Source: a beta proteobacterium CB
Lineage (GTDB): Bacteria; Pseudomonadota; Gammaproteobacteria; Burkholderiales; Burkholderiaceae
Length of the DNA: 64,000 nt
NCBI GenBank assembly: GCA_000342265.1
Contig: CP004348.1
Location: 248,001-312,000 of the forward strand
Direction: 5' to 3'
Of this stretch, positions 1-8,390 are shown in pieces. The first letter of the stretch is position 1. Each line of letters opens with the position of its first letter. The notes under the pieces are model-generated. The model did not search any database, had not been told where the DNA came from, and saw nothing but the letters and a program-made list of their open reading frames with translations. The position numbers and the translations under genes are program-made.

Positions 1-78
1 CGACCGATTACCAAGTTTGAGAACCGCGGCATTAAGCTGGGTCATGGAGTTTGGGATTTGGTTTACAAAAAGAAATAA
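1..78 (+). CDS. C-terminal end of an unidentified protein (partial)
   Basis: An open frame runs from the window edge to a TAA at 76-78 and gives 25 residues ending in a lysine-rich tail (VYKKK). It is followed at once by a rho-independent hairpin, which supports a real gene end. The product cannot be identified from so short a tail. Confidence 0.5.
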   Translation, partial: RPITKFENRGIKLGHGVWDLVYKKK

Positions 79-96
79 AGCCGCTATTCAGCGGCT
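79..96. terminator. Bidirectional rho-independent terminator
   Basis: Perfect 7-bp stem AGCCGCT / AGCGGCT with a 4-nt loop directly after the stop codon at 78. On the minus strand the stem is followed by TTATTTCTTTTTG, so it can also stop transcription from the convergent aldehyde dehydrogenase gene. The T-rich tract is weaker on the plus strand. Confidence 0.7.
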
Positions 97-130
97 TGAT
101 TGATTTACTTTGCTGCCGTAATCCTTGCTC

Positions 131-1603
131 TTACAGTCCCAAGCAAACGTACTTGAGCTCAAGGTACTCATCCATGCCGTAGATGCTACCTTCACGTCCT
201 AAGCCGGATTGCTTTACCCCTCCAAATGGACCCACTTCATTAGAGATAATTCCTGAGTTCACTCCCACAATGCCGTACTCCAATGCTTCGGCCGCCTTCC
301 AGATGCGACCAATATCTCGGCTGTAAAAGTAGGAGGCCAAGCCAAATTGGCTATTGTTCGCCAACCTTATTGCTTCCTCATCACTTTCAAAGGCAATGAT
401 GGGGGCTACTGGGCCAAAGGTTTCCTCATAAGTAATGAGCATGTCATTAGTCACATTGGACAAAATGGTTGGCTCATAGAAAGTGCCGCCCAAGGAAGAT
501 CGCTTTCCGCCGCTAATGAGCTTTGCACCTTTGCTAAGCGCATCAGCCACATGTTTCTCCACCTTCTCTAGTGCTGCTTGTTCAATCAGGGGGCCTTGAG
601 TTGTGCCGGCTTCCATGCCGTTACCCACCTTAATCACTTGAATGGCTTTAGCAAACTTTTCCACAAATTGATCGAGGACATTCTTGTGTACATAGAAGCG
701 ATTTGCGCAAACACAGGTTTGACCAGAATTACGATACTTAGATGCCATTGCACCAGAGACTGCTGCATCGATATCTGCATCTTCAAACACAATGAAAGGC
801 GCATGACCACCAAGCTCAAGTGCTAATTTTTTTACGGTAGGCGCGCACTGAGCCATCAAAATGCGACCCACTTCTGTGGAGCCAGTAAATGAGAGGTGAC
901 GCACTACAGGTGAAGCACAGAGCGTTTTACCAATCGCAATCGATTGATCGGCATCTGCCGTCAGAATGTTGACCACGCCAGCTGGGACACCAGCGCGCTG
1001 AGCAAGTTCAGCTAGAGCTAGGGCGGACAGTGGAGTTAGCTCAGCTGGTTTGATGACAATCGTGCAACCGGCAGCCATTGCTGGTGCAATCTTGCGGGTA
1101 ATCATCGCAATCGGAAAGTTCCAGGGTGTAATCGCCACGCAGACACCAATCGGTTGCTTCATGACGATGAGGCGTTTATCACTCCATGTCGTACTTGGAA
1201 TAGAGCCTGCTACGCGTTTTGCTTCCTCTGCAAACCATTCAATAAATGAGGCGCCGTAGGCTACTTCACCGGCTGCCTCCACTAAGGGCTTGCCTTGCTC
1301 TAGGGTCATGAGGGTGGCCAGGTCTTGCGTATTTTGAATAACAAGATCAAACCATCTTCGCATGATGCTAGCGCGTTCTTTGGCGGTTTTACTTTTCCAT
1401 TCTTGGAAAGCGCTCTCTGCAGCCTGGATGGCTAGCTCTGCATCTTTAGTCTCAAGATTGCTTACTTGAGCAATTTCTTCGCCGGTAGCCGGATTGGTCA
1501 CTGCGAAAGTATTGGCAGTCTTTACCCAACCACCGTTAATGAAGGCCTCTTCTTTAAAAAGGCTTGGATCTTTGAGTAACTTACGAATATCTATCTTTTG
1601 CAT
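131..1603 (-). CDS. gabD: NADP-dependent succinate-semialdehyde dehydrogenase
   Basis: A 490-residue aldehyde dehydrogenase, full length for the GabD family. It oxidises succinate semialdehyde to succinate in 4-aminobutyrate and related catabolism. Visible motifs are the cofactor/transition-state segment TPWNFPIAMITRK (about 160), the glutamate motif LELGGHAPFIVFEDAD (about 265) and the catalytic cysteine in NSGQTCVCANR (about 300). The C-terminal GPFGGVKQSGLGREGS is typical of the SSADH group rather than of betaine-aldehyde dehydrogenases. The ATG at 1603 has GGAG about nine bases upstream. The gene stands alone, with terminators on both sides. Substrate choice within the ALDH superfamily is from family resemblance. 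Confidence 0.93.
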   Translation of the reverse strand: MQKIDIRKLLKDPSLFKEEAFINGGWVKTANTFAVTNPATGEEIAQVSNLETKDAELAIQAAESAFQEWKSKTAKERASIMRRWFDLVIQNTQDLATLMTLEQGKPLVEAAGEVAYGASFIEWFAEEAKRVAGSIPSTTWSDKRLIVMKQPIGVCVAITPWNFPIAMITRKIAPAMAAGCTIVIKPAELTPLSALALAELAQRAGVPAGVVNILTADADQSIAIGKTLCASPVVRHLSFTGSTEVGRILMAQCAPTVKKLALELGGHAPFIVFEDADIDAAVSGAMASKYRNSGQTCVCANRFYVHKNVLDQFVEKFAKAIQVIKVGNGMEAGTTQGPLIEQAALEKVEKHVADALSKGAKLISGGKRSSLGGTFYEPTILSNVTNDMLITYEETFGPVAPIIAFESDEEAIRLANNSQFGLASYFYSRDIGRIWKAAEALEYGIVGVNSGIISNEVGPFGGVKQSGLGREGSIYGMDEYLELKYVCLGL

Positions 1604-1692
1604 GACAAAGTCTCCAAAATCGTTCTAGCTATTGATGTTTAGTAGCTTAATGTATTTGATCAATTGATTTTATCCCTCAAGCAAAGGTAATG

Positions 1693-1726
1693 AAAAACCC
1701 CCGGACTCTGGAGGAGTGCAGGGGTT
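1693..1726 (-). terminator. Terminator after nusB
   Basis: Read on the minus strand, AACCCC (1721-1726) pairs with GGGGTT (1697-1702) and an inner ACTC/GAGT pair extends the stem; the 3' side runs into TTTTC. It lies 37 bp past the nusB stop, so it probably ends the ribBA-ribH-nusB transcript. Confidence 0.6.
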
Positions 1727-1762
1727 GGTGAGGCGCCTTGAGAAAGACTGACTTATATTAAC

Positions 1763-2257
1763 TTAGCCTGCCTGAATCTCTGTGCTGCGGAGTTTTTGAG
1801 CTAAGAGGTCTAGTACGCCGTTGACGTATTTATGGCCATCGGTACCGCCAAAGGTCTTGGCAAGTTCTACAGCCTCATTGATAGCCACTTTGTATGGCAC
1901 AGATAAATCGATAGCTAGCTCATAAACGCCAATTAACAAAGCGGCGTGTTCTACAGGTGAGAGCTCATTAATAGGGCGATCTAGCGCAGGAGTGATGATG
2001 CCTTCGAGTTCATCCGTACGCTCTAATACGCCAGCAAAGATGCCCTGAAACAAGTCATGCTGGCAGCGACGAAAGCCAGGATCTTCAGCTAACTGTTTGG
2101 CAATAGCTGCGGCATTTGGCAGGCTACCTGCGCGACGCATCACCAGGCTTTGATACACGCCCTGTAAGGCGTATTCACGAGCACGGCGACGTGGTGTGAG
2201 GGAGCGCTTTGGTGCGCTAGCCACAGGGGCTTGTGAAGTTGCTGGGGTTTTAGTCAT
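1763..2257 (-). CDS. nusB: Transcription antitermination factor NusB
   Basis: A 164-residue all-helical RNA-binding protein. NusB with NusE (S10) binds boxA in rRNA leader transcripts and prevents premature Rho termination. The N-terminal basic stretch (RRRAREYALQGVYQSL, about 23-38) and the C-terminal motifs VPYKVAINEAVELAKTFG and YVNGVLD are characteristic of the family. The first 20 residues form a Pro/Ala/Thr-rich extension. It lies 8 bp after ribH, the common bacterial ribH-nusB order, and is followed by a hairpin terminator, so it is the last gene of the riboflavin operon. Confidence 0.95.
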   Translation of the reverse strand: MTKTPATSQAPVASAPKRSLTPRRRAREYALQGVYQSLVMRRAGSLPNAAAIAKQLAEDPGFRRCQHDLFQGIFAGVLERTDELEGIITPALDRPINELSPVEHAALLIGVYELAIDLSVPYKVAINEAVELAKTFGGTDGHKYVNGVLDLLAQKLRSTEIQAG

Positions 2258-2265
2258 ATCAATCT

Positions 2266-2781
2266 TTATTCTTCGCTAGGATTGATTTCAAAATCAATGT
2301 CTGGTGTGAGAGCTAATGCTAAGTTGGCCATTTCAACTACGGCTTTTGCGCAATCGGCACCCTTTACTTGAACGCGAACCTGAGCCTGCTCATCTGTCTC
2401 GCAGGTGAGGACACCATTCGCGATTGGTAATCCAGACTCCAGGCAAACACGGGTGATGCCAGCACCAGATTCATTCGACACGAGTTCAAAGTGATAAGTC
2501 TCGCCACGGATGATTGCGCCTAGCGCAACCAAGCCATCGAACTCACCTGTTTCAGCTAACTTTTGCAGTGCAAATGGAATTTCTAATGCGCCCGGCACAG
2601 TGACTAACTTGATGTCAGATTGAGAGACGCCTAACTTGATGAGTTCTTCAATACATGCAGTAGTGAGTGCAACGCAGTGTTCTTCATTAAAGCGCGCTTG
2701 CACAATGCCAACCCGTAAGTCTTGACCATTTAGATCGCTAGCCAATACGCCTACCGCGGATTCATTGTTTGATGTGTTCAT
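2266..2781 (-). CDS. ribH: 6,7-dimethyl-8-ribityllumazine synthase
   Basis: A 171-residue lumazine synthase. It condenses 5-amino-6-ribitylaminouracil with 3,4-dihydroxy-2-butanone 4-phosphate, the penultimate step of riboflavin synthesis. Family motifs are visible: [10 protein letters not shown] near the N terminus, [13 protein letters not shown] (about 60-73) and the substrate/phosphate loop [15 protein letters not shown] (about 86-100) with the catalytic-region histidine. The gene sits 17 bp downstream of the RibBA-type gene, which makes its C4 substrate, and 8 bp before nusB, so the three are probably co-transcribed. The C terminus is slightly longer than in short lumazine synthases. Confidence 0.95.
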   Translation of the reverse strand: MNTSNNESAVGVLASDLNGQDLRVGIVQARFNEEHCVALTTACIEELIKLGVSQSDIKLVTVPGALEIPFALQKLAETGEFDGLVALGAIIRGETYHFELVSNESGAGITRVCLESGLPIANGVLTCETDEQAQVRVQVKGADCAKAVVEMANLALALTPDIDFEINPSEE

Positions 2782-2798
2782 GATGCTTTCGGAATAAC

Positions 2799-3950
2799 TT
2801 ATAAATTAGATTCAAGATTAGATGCAAAAGGGGTGTAGCCAGTCACCTCCAGCTTATATCCAGATAGGCTTGGCACTGGACTTGGGTTGGCTAGCAAGCG
2901 CATCTTTCCTACGCCCAGATCTTTGAGGATTTGCGCGCCGATACCGTAAGTGCGAAAATCGGTTTTGCGAGCCGGCGGTGTCTCGGTATTTTCTGAGTGC
3001 GTACCATTGAGCTTGTGAAACTGCGCCAGCCAATCTGCATCGCCGGGAGCTGCAATGCCAGATGCATTGAGTAAAACAGCGACACCAGCCGGTGATGAAG
3101 CGAGTTTTTGTAGTGCTTGGGCGAGTGGCCAAGAATGGGTGCTCACATTGGCATCCAAGAAATCTAATGCTGTAAGGGGCTCGTGTACACGTACTAAAGT
3201 TTCTGCGCTCTCTGAAGGCTTGCCATGAACCAAAGCTAAGTGAATGCATGAGCTTGGTGTATCGCGATAGACGATGCCTTGGAACTTACCCCAAGGCGTC
3301 ACAAACTCACGCTCACCTTCGCGCACCACAATGCTTTCATGTTGGCTACGATATTGAATGAGATCTGCAATACTGCCAATCTTTAATTGATGTTCTTTTG
3401 CAAACACTAGCAAATCTGGCAAACGTGCCATGCTGCCATCGTCTTTCATGATTTCGCAAATGACGGCGGTAGGCGAGCAGCCCGCCATGGCGGCTAAATC
3501 ACAACCTGCTTCTGTGTGGCCAGAGCGAATCAATACGCCACCTGGCTGCGCCATTAACGGAAAGATATGTCCTGGCTGAACTAAGTCATTGGGCTTTGCA
3601 TTAGCGGCAACCGCAGTTTTGATAGTGTGGGCACGATCAGCTGCTGAGATTCCGGTGGTGACGCCACTAGCTGCTTCAATTGAGACTGTGAAATTGGTTC
3701 CCATTGAAGTGCCGTTATCACGCACCATCAAGGGCAGGTTAATTTGTTGGCAACGTTCGCGCGTCAAAGTGAGGCAAATCAGTCCACGACCATGTTTGGC
3801 CATGAAATTGACTGCTTCAGGGGTGACATGGTCAGCAGCGAGTACTAAATCGCCTTCATTCTCGCGATCTTCTTCATCGACCAAGATCACCATCTTGCCG
3901 GCTTTCATGTCAGCAACGATTTCTTCGGTGGAGGCGAGGGTATTTTGCAT
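2799..3950 (-). CDS. ribB: 3,4-dihydroxy-2-butanone 4-phosphate synthase with degenerate GTP cyclohydrolase II-like domain
   Basis: 383 residues in the two-domain RibBA layout. The N-terminal half (about 5-205) is a complete DHBP synthase, with the acidic motif [11 protein letters not shown] (25-35) and the GHIFPL and [12 protein letters not shown] segments, so it should convert ribulose 5-phosphate to DHBP plus formate. The C-terminal half resembles GTP cyclohydrolase II (LVRVH at 252-256, [13 protein letters not shown] near the end). However, the stretch after LVRVH, where active enzymes carry the GDVFGS-R-C-DC zinc and catalytic residues, holds no cysteine. GTP cyclohydrolase activity is therefore probably lost, as in the proteobacterial 'RibBX' variants, and a separate ribA must lie elsewhere. 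Heads the ribH-nusB operon; no FMN riboswitch was recognised upstream. Confidence 0.9.
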   Translation of the reverse strand: MQNTLASTEEIVADMKAGKMVILVDEEDRENEGDLVLAADHVTPEAVNFMAKHGRGLICLTLTRERCQQINLPLMVRDNGTSMGTNFTVSIEAASGVTTGISAADRAHTIKTAVAANAKPNDLVQPGHIFPLMAQPGGVLIRSGHTEAGCDLAAMAGCSPTAVICEIMKDDGSMARLPDLLVFAKEHQLKIGSIADLIQYRSQHESIVVREGEREFVTPWGKFQGIVYRDTPSSCIHLALVHGKPSESAETLVRVHEPLTALDFLDANVSTHSWPLAQALQKLASSPAGVAVLLNASGIAAPGDADWLAQFHKLNGTHSENTETPPARKTDFRTYGIGAQILKDLGVGKMRLLANPSPVPSLSGYKLEVTGYTPFASNLESNL

Positions 3951-4081
3951 AGCCCTCTATTTTAAGCTGAGGAGGGGTTTTTGGGTCCCACTTGGCATCC
4001 TTAGCTCAATATCCAGCTTTTCTGACGACTGGCACCCATCTAAAGCCTGTTTCTTCTTGATATGGCCTAGGAAAATAGCCC

Positions 4082-4393
4082 ATGCCCAACATTCCGCCTG
4101 GATCCGTCAAGAAAACGAACAAGAGACCCGCTAATGCTCATGAATTAGGCGGACAAAGTCATGGCTTTGCATTGCTAGAGGTCCTGGTGGCAATGACCTT
4201 GGTAGTGACCAGTTGGATCAGCTTGGGCAACACCTATCAAAAATTAGTGCTGAGCATGGGGCAATTAAGGGAAAAGCGCGTGCAAATACATCAAGAGTTA
4301 GATCAACATGAGATTGCCCAAGCCAAAGCAGCAAAAATTAACTCAATAACGAGCATGCCAAAAGTGAGTTTGCGCAGCAAGTCTTTCAAATGA
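4082..4393 (+). CDS. Type IV prepilin-like protein, PilV-type minor pilin
   Basis: 103 residues with a class III prepilin signal: a basic, polar leader followed by G-FALLE and a hydrophobic stretch (about 28-47), where PilD-type peptidase would cut after Gly and methylate Phe. Beyond the transmembrane helix only about 55 charged residues follow, which is short for PilV, so this is a minimal or truncated minor pilin. It overlaps the next gene by 4 bp (ATGA) and opens a four-gene run of prepilin-like genes. The role, priming pilus assembly, is by family and position. A start later than 4082 is possible. Confidence 0.7.
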   Translation: MPNIPPGSVKKTNKRPANAHELGGQSHGFALLEVLVAMTLVVTSWISLGNTYQKLVLSMGQLREKRVQIHQELDQHEIAQAKAAKINSITSMPKVSLRSKSFK

Positions 4394-5040
4394 GTTTGCT
4401 GGAGTGTCTCGTTGGATTCGCGCTATGTCTTATCTTGGTGGGGCCGCTATTAAAAAATAGTGGGGAGCTTATCGCTAAACAAATTGAGCTTGAGAAAACC
4501 CAATCACTCGCACTTGAAGCAGATCGCGCTCTGGAATTGATTGGTCGATCTATTCGGATGGCAGGATATCAGAATTCACCTTCCCTAAGCGCCAAGAGAA
4601 TGGAAAAATCAAAATACAGTTTTATTCAAATTCAGCAGGGCGTGGGATTTCAAAGTTCAGATTCCATTATGGTGAAACATGAAGTTTCTCGAGGGGTGGA
4701 TTTTGATTGCATTGGTAACGTTATTACTCAAGAGCGTACCAAGCAGAATTTAGCTCAACATGGATTTATGGTGGATCGACAGGCAAGCATTCCCAAGGGT
4801 ATGCGCGTGAATGGTGGCTCACTCATTTGCCAGTCTCTGGATCGCCAAGGACGCTTGCAAAACACTACCTTAATGAATGGTATTAATCGTTTATCAATCG
4901 AGCCTATACAGGCTAGTACACAGACCGTAGCGCCATCTGATGCGGGTGCACAGACATTCAGGGTGAAATTAGAAATGACTGATGGCGCAAAGATTCAGCG
5001 CATATTTGAGCGTACTTTTTCTACAAGAAATCTCTCGTGA
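4390..5040 (+). CDS. PilW-like minor pilin assembly protein
   Basis: 216 residues starting directly with the prepilin core: [21 protein letters not shown]. There is almost no leader before the LLE motif, so the usual Gly -1 is missing or the true start is upstream within pilV. The rest is a soluble periplasmic domain. Length and place after a PilV-like gene fit PilW, one of the minor pilins that prime type IV pilus assembly. It overlaps its neighbours at both ends by 4 bp (ATGA, GTGA), so translation is probably coupled. Confidence 0.65.
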   Translation: MSLLECLVGFALCLILVGPLLKNSGELIAKQIELEKTQSLALEADRALELIGRSIRMAGYQNSPSLSAKRMEKSKYSFIQIQQGVGFQSSDSIMVKHEVSRGVDFDCIGNVITQERTKQNLAQHGFMVDRQASIPKGMRVNGGSLICQSLDRQGRLQNTTLMNGINRLSIEPIQASTQTVAPSDAGAQTFRVKLEMTDGAKIQRIFERTFSTRNLS

Positions 5041-5366
5041 TTATTGCTTGGGTCTTATCTCTATTGATGCTACTAGCTTCTTTGGTAAACATCTTGGAGC
5101 GTTCTGTTGCGCTGGAGCTCATCAGTCTTCATGCTGCAGTCGACTCAGGAAGAAAATTCATTGCATCTGAAAAAGCGCTTTTGGAGTGTGAGGAGTATTT
5201 AGGAAATATTGCCGCACTCAATCACTCCGCTTGCCATATTCAATCTGCAGGAAAAAATCTCTGGTTAATTTCAACTAAAGAAAAACCCATACTCCAGATC
5301 TTAGTTTCTCTGGATGAAAAGACTAAACAAGCCACCCGCTTAAATTGGCGCCAAGAATTTGAATGA
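5037..5366 (+). CDS. Small PilX-like membrane protein of the minor pilin cluster
   Basis: 109 residues beginning with GTG that overlaps the previous stop. The N terminus is one hydrophobic helix (about 2-20) followed by an amphipathic segment, and the C-terminal part is soluble with three cysteines. Position between pilW-like and fimT-like genes and the general shape suggest PilX, but it is shorter than usual and has no clear prepilin cleavage site. The name rests mainly on gene order. Confidence 0.55.
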   Translation: MIIAWVLSLLMLLASLVNILERSVALELISLHAAVDSGRKFIASEKALLECEEYLGNIAALNHSACHIQSAGKNLWLISTKEKPILQILVSLDEKTKQATRLNWRQEFE

Positions 5367-5953
5367 ATCGCATGAATGAAAACCAGAATGCAAAAGAAGT
5401 GAAGTGCTTAGTAAATGAGCGCGGTGGGAGTTTGCTGGAGTTAATGGCTGTGGTGCTATTGATTACGATCATGGCAGTGATGTCGATGCCGACACTTCAG
5501 CACTACATGGCCGTTCGAGAAATCGATACCATTGCCCGCCGTTTTATTGCGCATGCGCAATTTGCCCGAGGCCAGGCTCTCACTCTTGGTATTCCTATTC
5601 AGATTGCACCCATAAGCGGCAATCTGTGGGATGAGGGGTGGGTGGTGAGGAATGCCTGTTCAGGCAAGTGTGCCTCATCAGGCTGTGTGGAACGCAATTG
5701 GTTTTCTCAAGGGGATATTGCACCCATCTACTTTAAGGGTGGGGGTAAGCAATTTATAGATCCGCACAGCTCAAAACGGGGGATTTTGTTCAATGCGGCT
5801 GGTGCCGCTAAAACTAAGCAGGGCGGCTTTGTGGCTAATCGCCTGATATTGGGTCATGAGCAAGATGCAAGCTTGGAAAGACAGTTGATTCTGGGCAGTG
5901 GCGGCCGCTGGAGAATTTGCGATCCTTATAAGGACTCCAAAGCCTGTAAGTAG
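5363..5953 (+). CDS. FimT/GspH-type minor pilin
   Basis: 196 residues. A polar leader ends in RGG, followed by SLLELMAVVLLITIMAVMS (about 22-40), a typical type III prepilin signal with Glu +5. The C-terminal domain has GspH/FimT features, including ARRFIAHAQFARGQAL after the helix, a late WDEGW segment, and four cysteines that may form disulfides. It overlaps the previous gene by 4 bp and ends the cluster. It is probably a minor pseudopilin of the type IV pilus tip or competence pilus. Confidence 0.75.
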   Translation: MNRMNENQNAKEVKCLVNERGGSLLELMAVVLLITIMAVMSMPTLQHYMAVREIDTIARRFIAHAQFARGQALTLGIPIQIAPISGNLWDEGWVVRNACSGKCASSGCVERNWFSQGDIAPIYFKGGGKQFIDPHSSKRGILFNAAGAAKTKQGGFVANRLILGHEQDASLERQLILGSGGRWRICDPYKDSKACK

Positions 5954-6000
5954 TGCGGGTAAATTTGCTGCTTCTGCCCACAATCGGTTTTAATAGACCC

Positions 6001-7116
6001 ATGTATACCGCTGTTGACCACCAATTGATGAGTGAAGCCTTGGCTGAAGCTCAAAAAGCCCTTTATCTATCCAATCCCAATCCTCGGGTAGGTTGCGTCA
6101 TCGTCAAAGATGGACAGGTGATTGGTCGAGGCCATACCCAAAGAGTGGGCGGCCCTCATGCCGAAGTTCAGGCATTGGCGGATGTGAAGGCGAAAGGCTT
6201 GGATCCTGCTGGATCGACAGTCTATGTCACCTTAGAGCCATGCAACCATACCGGCAGAACCCCACCTTGTGTTGATGCCTTGATCGAGGCGCGGCCCGCC
6301 ATGGTGATTGTCGCTATGTCTGATCCAAATCCTTTGGTGGGTGGTAAGGGCTTAGAGCGATTGAAGGCTGCAGGAATTGAGGTGCGCTGTGGTTTGTTAG
6401 AAGCAGAGGCTAAAGTGCTTAATCGAGGATTTATTTCTCGGATGACGCGAGGTTTGCCTTGGGTGCGGATGAAAATTGCTGCGAGCTTGGATGGGAAGAC
6501 GGCACTCCCCAATGGCCAGAGCCAGTGGATTACAGGACCACTTGCAAGAGCCGATGGCCATCACTGGCGCGCTCAAGCTTGTGCCATTTTGACGGGCGTA
6601 GGTACCGTTAAAGAAGATGATCCAACTCTCAATGTCAGAGAAGTAAAAACGGAGCGTCAGCCATGGCGGGTAATTGTGGATTCCAAATTAGAGACGCCAC
6701 TACATTCCAAGGTGCTCAAGCAGTTGGATCAATCTGGAGTCATTCTGGTTTGCGCCTCATTAGACTCCCCAGTTGCAAAAGAAAAGGCTGCAGCCTTTGA
6801 GGCCCTCGGTATTGAAGTGATTGCCATGGCCAACGCTCACGGCAAAGTAGATTTACCTAAACTCTTTCAGTACCTCGCTCAAGAACGCCATATGAATGAA
6901 ATCCATGTCGAGGCCGGATTTAAATTGAATGGTTCTTTGCTCCGCGAACATTGTGTCGATGAGCTACTCCTCTACTATGCCCCCTTCTTTATTGGTGAGG
7001 GTATTGGTATGGCAAACATTTCACCCTTGGGGGCACTGGATCAACGTCAAGATTGGCAAATGATCGATCAAGATAGATTTGGCTCTGATATCCGTATACG
7101 TCTCATCAAGCCCTAA
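6001..7116 (+). CDS. ribD: Bifunctional diaminohydroxyphosphoribosylaminopyrimidine deaminase / 5-amino-6-(5-phosphoribosylamino)uracil reductase
   Basis: 371 residues from the ATG at 6001; the frame is open upstream to 5953 but conserved similarity begins at MYTAVDHQLM. The N-terminal deaminase domain has the zinc motifs HAEVQAL and PCNHTGRTPPC with NPNPRVGCVIV. The C-terminal reductase domain (from about 150) carries MKIAASLDGKTALPNGQSQW and the NADPH-binding GVGTVKEDDPTL. It performs the second and third steps of riboflavin synthesis. It lies 37 bp upstream of ribE in a plus-strand riboflavin unit, separated from ribBA-ribH by the pilin genes. Confidence 0.95.
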   Translation: MYTAVDHQLMSEALAEAQKALYLSNPNPRVGCVIVKDGQVIGRGHTQRVGGPHAEVQALADVKAKGLDPAGSTVYVTLEPCNHTGRTPPCVDALIEARPAMVIVAMSDPNPLVGGKGLERLKAAGIEVRCGLLEAEAKVLNRGFISRMTRGLPWVRMKIAASLDGKTALPNGQSQWITGPLARADGHHWRAQACAILTGVGTVKEDDPTLNVREVKTERQPWRVIVDSKLETPLHSKVLKQLDQSGVILVCASLDSPVAKEKAAAFEALGIEVIAMANAHGKVDLPKLFQYLAQERHMNEIHVEAGFKLNGSLLREHCVDELLLYYAPFFIGEGIGMANISPLGALDQRQDWQMIDQDRFGSDIRIRLIKP

Positions 7117-7152
7117 TTTTTTATTAAAAGCATCACAAGCTAAAATCACACT

Positions 7153-7770
7153 ATGTTTACTGGAATTATTACTGCCGTTGGCAATATCAAAAGCGCTCAG
7201 GAAAAGGGCGATGGCTTACATTTATTGGTAGAAGTGCCGACAGGCTATCTCGATGATGTGGCTTTAGGTGACAGTATTGCTATTCAAGGTGCATGCATGA
7301 CTGCTACTCAATTGACTAGCAATACTTTTGCATTAGATATTTCTCGCGAGTCTTTAAATAAGACGGTGGGCCTCGATAAAGTGGGCCCTGTAAATCTAGA
7401 AAAAGCACTTCGCCTCAATGATCGCTTGGGTGGTCACCTAGTGAGTGGTCACGTTGATGGCGTAGGTAAGGTGGCGCAGTTTGCTGCCGTGGCTAAAGAT
7501 GCGTATGGTTCATGGTTGCTGCAGATTGAAGCGCCCAAAGAGCTGGCATCATTCTTGGCCTACAAGGGCTCGATCGTAGTGAACGGCGTTTCACTGACGG
7601 TCAATCAAACGCATGACACTAAAGATGCTTGCTTAGTCGATATCAATATCATTCCGCATACTCTTGAGAACACGACATTAGGTAAGCTCAAGCAGGGTGA
7701 TGCAGTGAATCTAGAGGTTGATTTGATCGCGCGTTATGTAGCACGCATGCTAGAAACTAACGCTAAGTGA
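7153..7770 (+). CDS. ribE: Riboflavin synthase, alpha subunit
   Basis: 205 residues made of two tandem lumazine-binding barrels. The start MFTGIITAVG and the two internal signature regions (LGDSIAIQGACMT about 36-48, and GSIVVNGVSLTVNQ about 138-151) are diagnostic. It dismutates two 6,7-dimethyl-8-ribityllumazine molecules to riboflavin and the ribitylaminouracil that RibH reuses. It follows ribD closely, so they are probably co-transcribed. The stop is immediately followed by a convergent toxin gene on the other strand. Confidence 0.95.
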   Translation: MFTGIITAVGNIKSAQEKGDGLHLLVEVPTGYLDDVALGDSIAIQGACMTATQLTSNTFALDISRESLNKTVGLDKVGPVNLEKALRLNDRLGGHLVSGHVDGVGKVAQFAAVAKDAYGSWLLQIEAPKELASFLAYKGSIVVNGVSLTVNQTHDTKDACLVDINIIPHTLENTTLGKLKQGDAVNLEVDLIARYVARMLETNAK

Positions 7771-8061
7771 CTACTTTCTTTTGCTAGCCTCTTTGCAAAC
7801 GGTTAACTGATTTCGTTTGCCAATTGCAATAATAAGTACGACCAGTCTATGGTCAATAACTTCATAAACTAGCCTATAGCCAACTGCTGCTAGTTTGATC
7901 TTGTAGAAATTATCTAGATCCCCGTGTAACTTTGCAGAAGCAACTTTAGGATTTTGAATTCGCTTCTCAAGCTGTTTTTTAAACTGGCTGCGAACTGAGT
8001 TATCTAATTTTTGCCACTCTTTTAAAGCAAGTACGTTGAACTCAAGACTATAGGTCTTCAA
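7771..8061 (-). CDS. relE: RelE/ParE-family toxin
   Basis: 96 residues with the compact RelE fold signature: SLEFNVLALKEWQKLD at the N terminus, the central LHGDLDNFYKIKLAAVGYRLVY and the C-terminal VVLIIAIGKR. RelE toxins cut mRNA in the ribosomal A site; lysines and arginines expected for RNA binding are present. The gene overlaps the antitoxin upstream by 14 bp, the usual coupled toxin-antitoxin arrangement. Subfamily (RelE versus StbE) is uncertain. It abuts ribE tail to tail. Confidence 0.85.
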   Translation of the reverse strand: MKTYSLEFNVLALKEWQKLDNSVRSQFKKQLEKRIQNPKVASAKLHGDLDNFYKIKLAAVGYRLVYEVIDHRLVVLIIAIGKRNQLTVCKEASKRK

Positions 8062-8302
8062 GTTTTACTTTCACGGTTTTCGCACCACTACGTGCCTTAA
8101 TGACTTTGATAAGGGAGAGATCATCTACCAAGTCAAGAAGAGCTTCGTATGCTTTTGCCGACAATAGATAGGCTTCTGGCTTATTGTGATTCAGGACGGC
8201 CACGGGTAGGTCGCCTGCAATCTCTAAAATTTTGCTGGGATTGCGCCTAAGATCAGTCATGCTGACTGTGGTTTTGGCATGAATAGTTTGCGTGATTGTC
8301 AT
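8048..8302 (-). CDS. relB: Phd/YefM-family antitoxin of the RelE-like toxin
   Basis: 84 residues. The N-terminal half has the Phd/YefM/StbD DNA-binding pattern (VSMTDLRRNPSKILEIAG, then PVAVLNHNKPEAYLLSAKAYEALL); the C-terminal tail is charged and would wrap the toxin. It precedes and overlaps the RelE-like toxin gene, so it should neutralise the toxin and autorepress the operon. The start codon lies inside a nested inverted repeat that is the probable operator. Confidence 0.85.
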   Translation of the reverse strand: MTITQTIHAKTTVSMTDLRRNPSKILEIAGDLPVAVLNHNKPEAYLLSAKAYEALLDLVDDLSLIKVIKARSGAKTVKVKLEDL

Positions 8303-8335
8303 AATAAATTACCCATAATTTAGTGCATTATTATG
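8300..8335 (-). promoter_or_regulatory. Probable operator of the RelBE-like operon (nested inverted repeats)
   Basis: Perfect inverted repeat CATAATAA (8300-8307) / TTATTATG (8328-8335) encloses a second one, AAATTA (8306-8311) / TAATTT (8316-8321). The outer left arm includes the antitoxin ATG at 8302. This fits an autoregulatory operator covering the start of the antitoxin gene; protein binding is inferred. Confidence 0.5.
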
Positions 8336-8390
8336 TGTTTTTTACACAAAGTCAAACCCTTTACTTAAGGGGGGATTGCTCTCTTTTGAC

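Noticed and set aside
3951..4081. Search for an FMN riboswitch ahead of the riboflavin genes
   Set aside because: The gap upstream of the RibBA-type gene and that upstream of ribD do not show the conserved RFN pattern that I could recognise.
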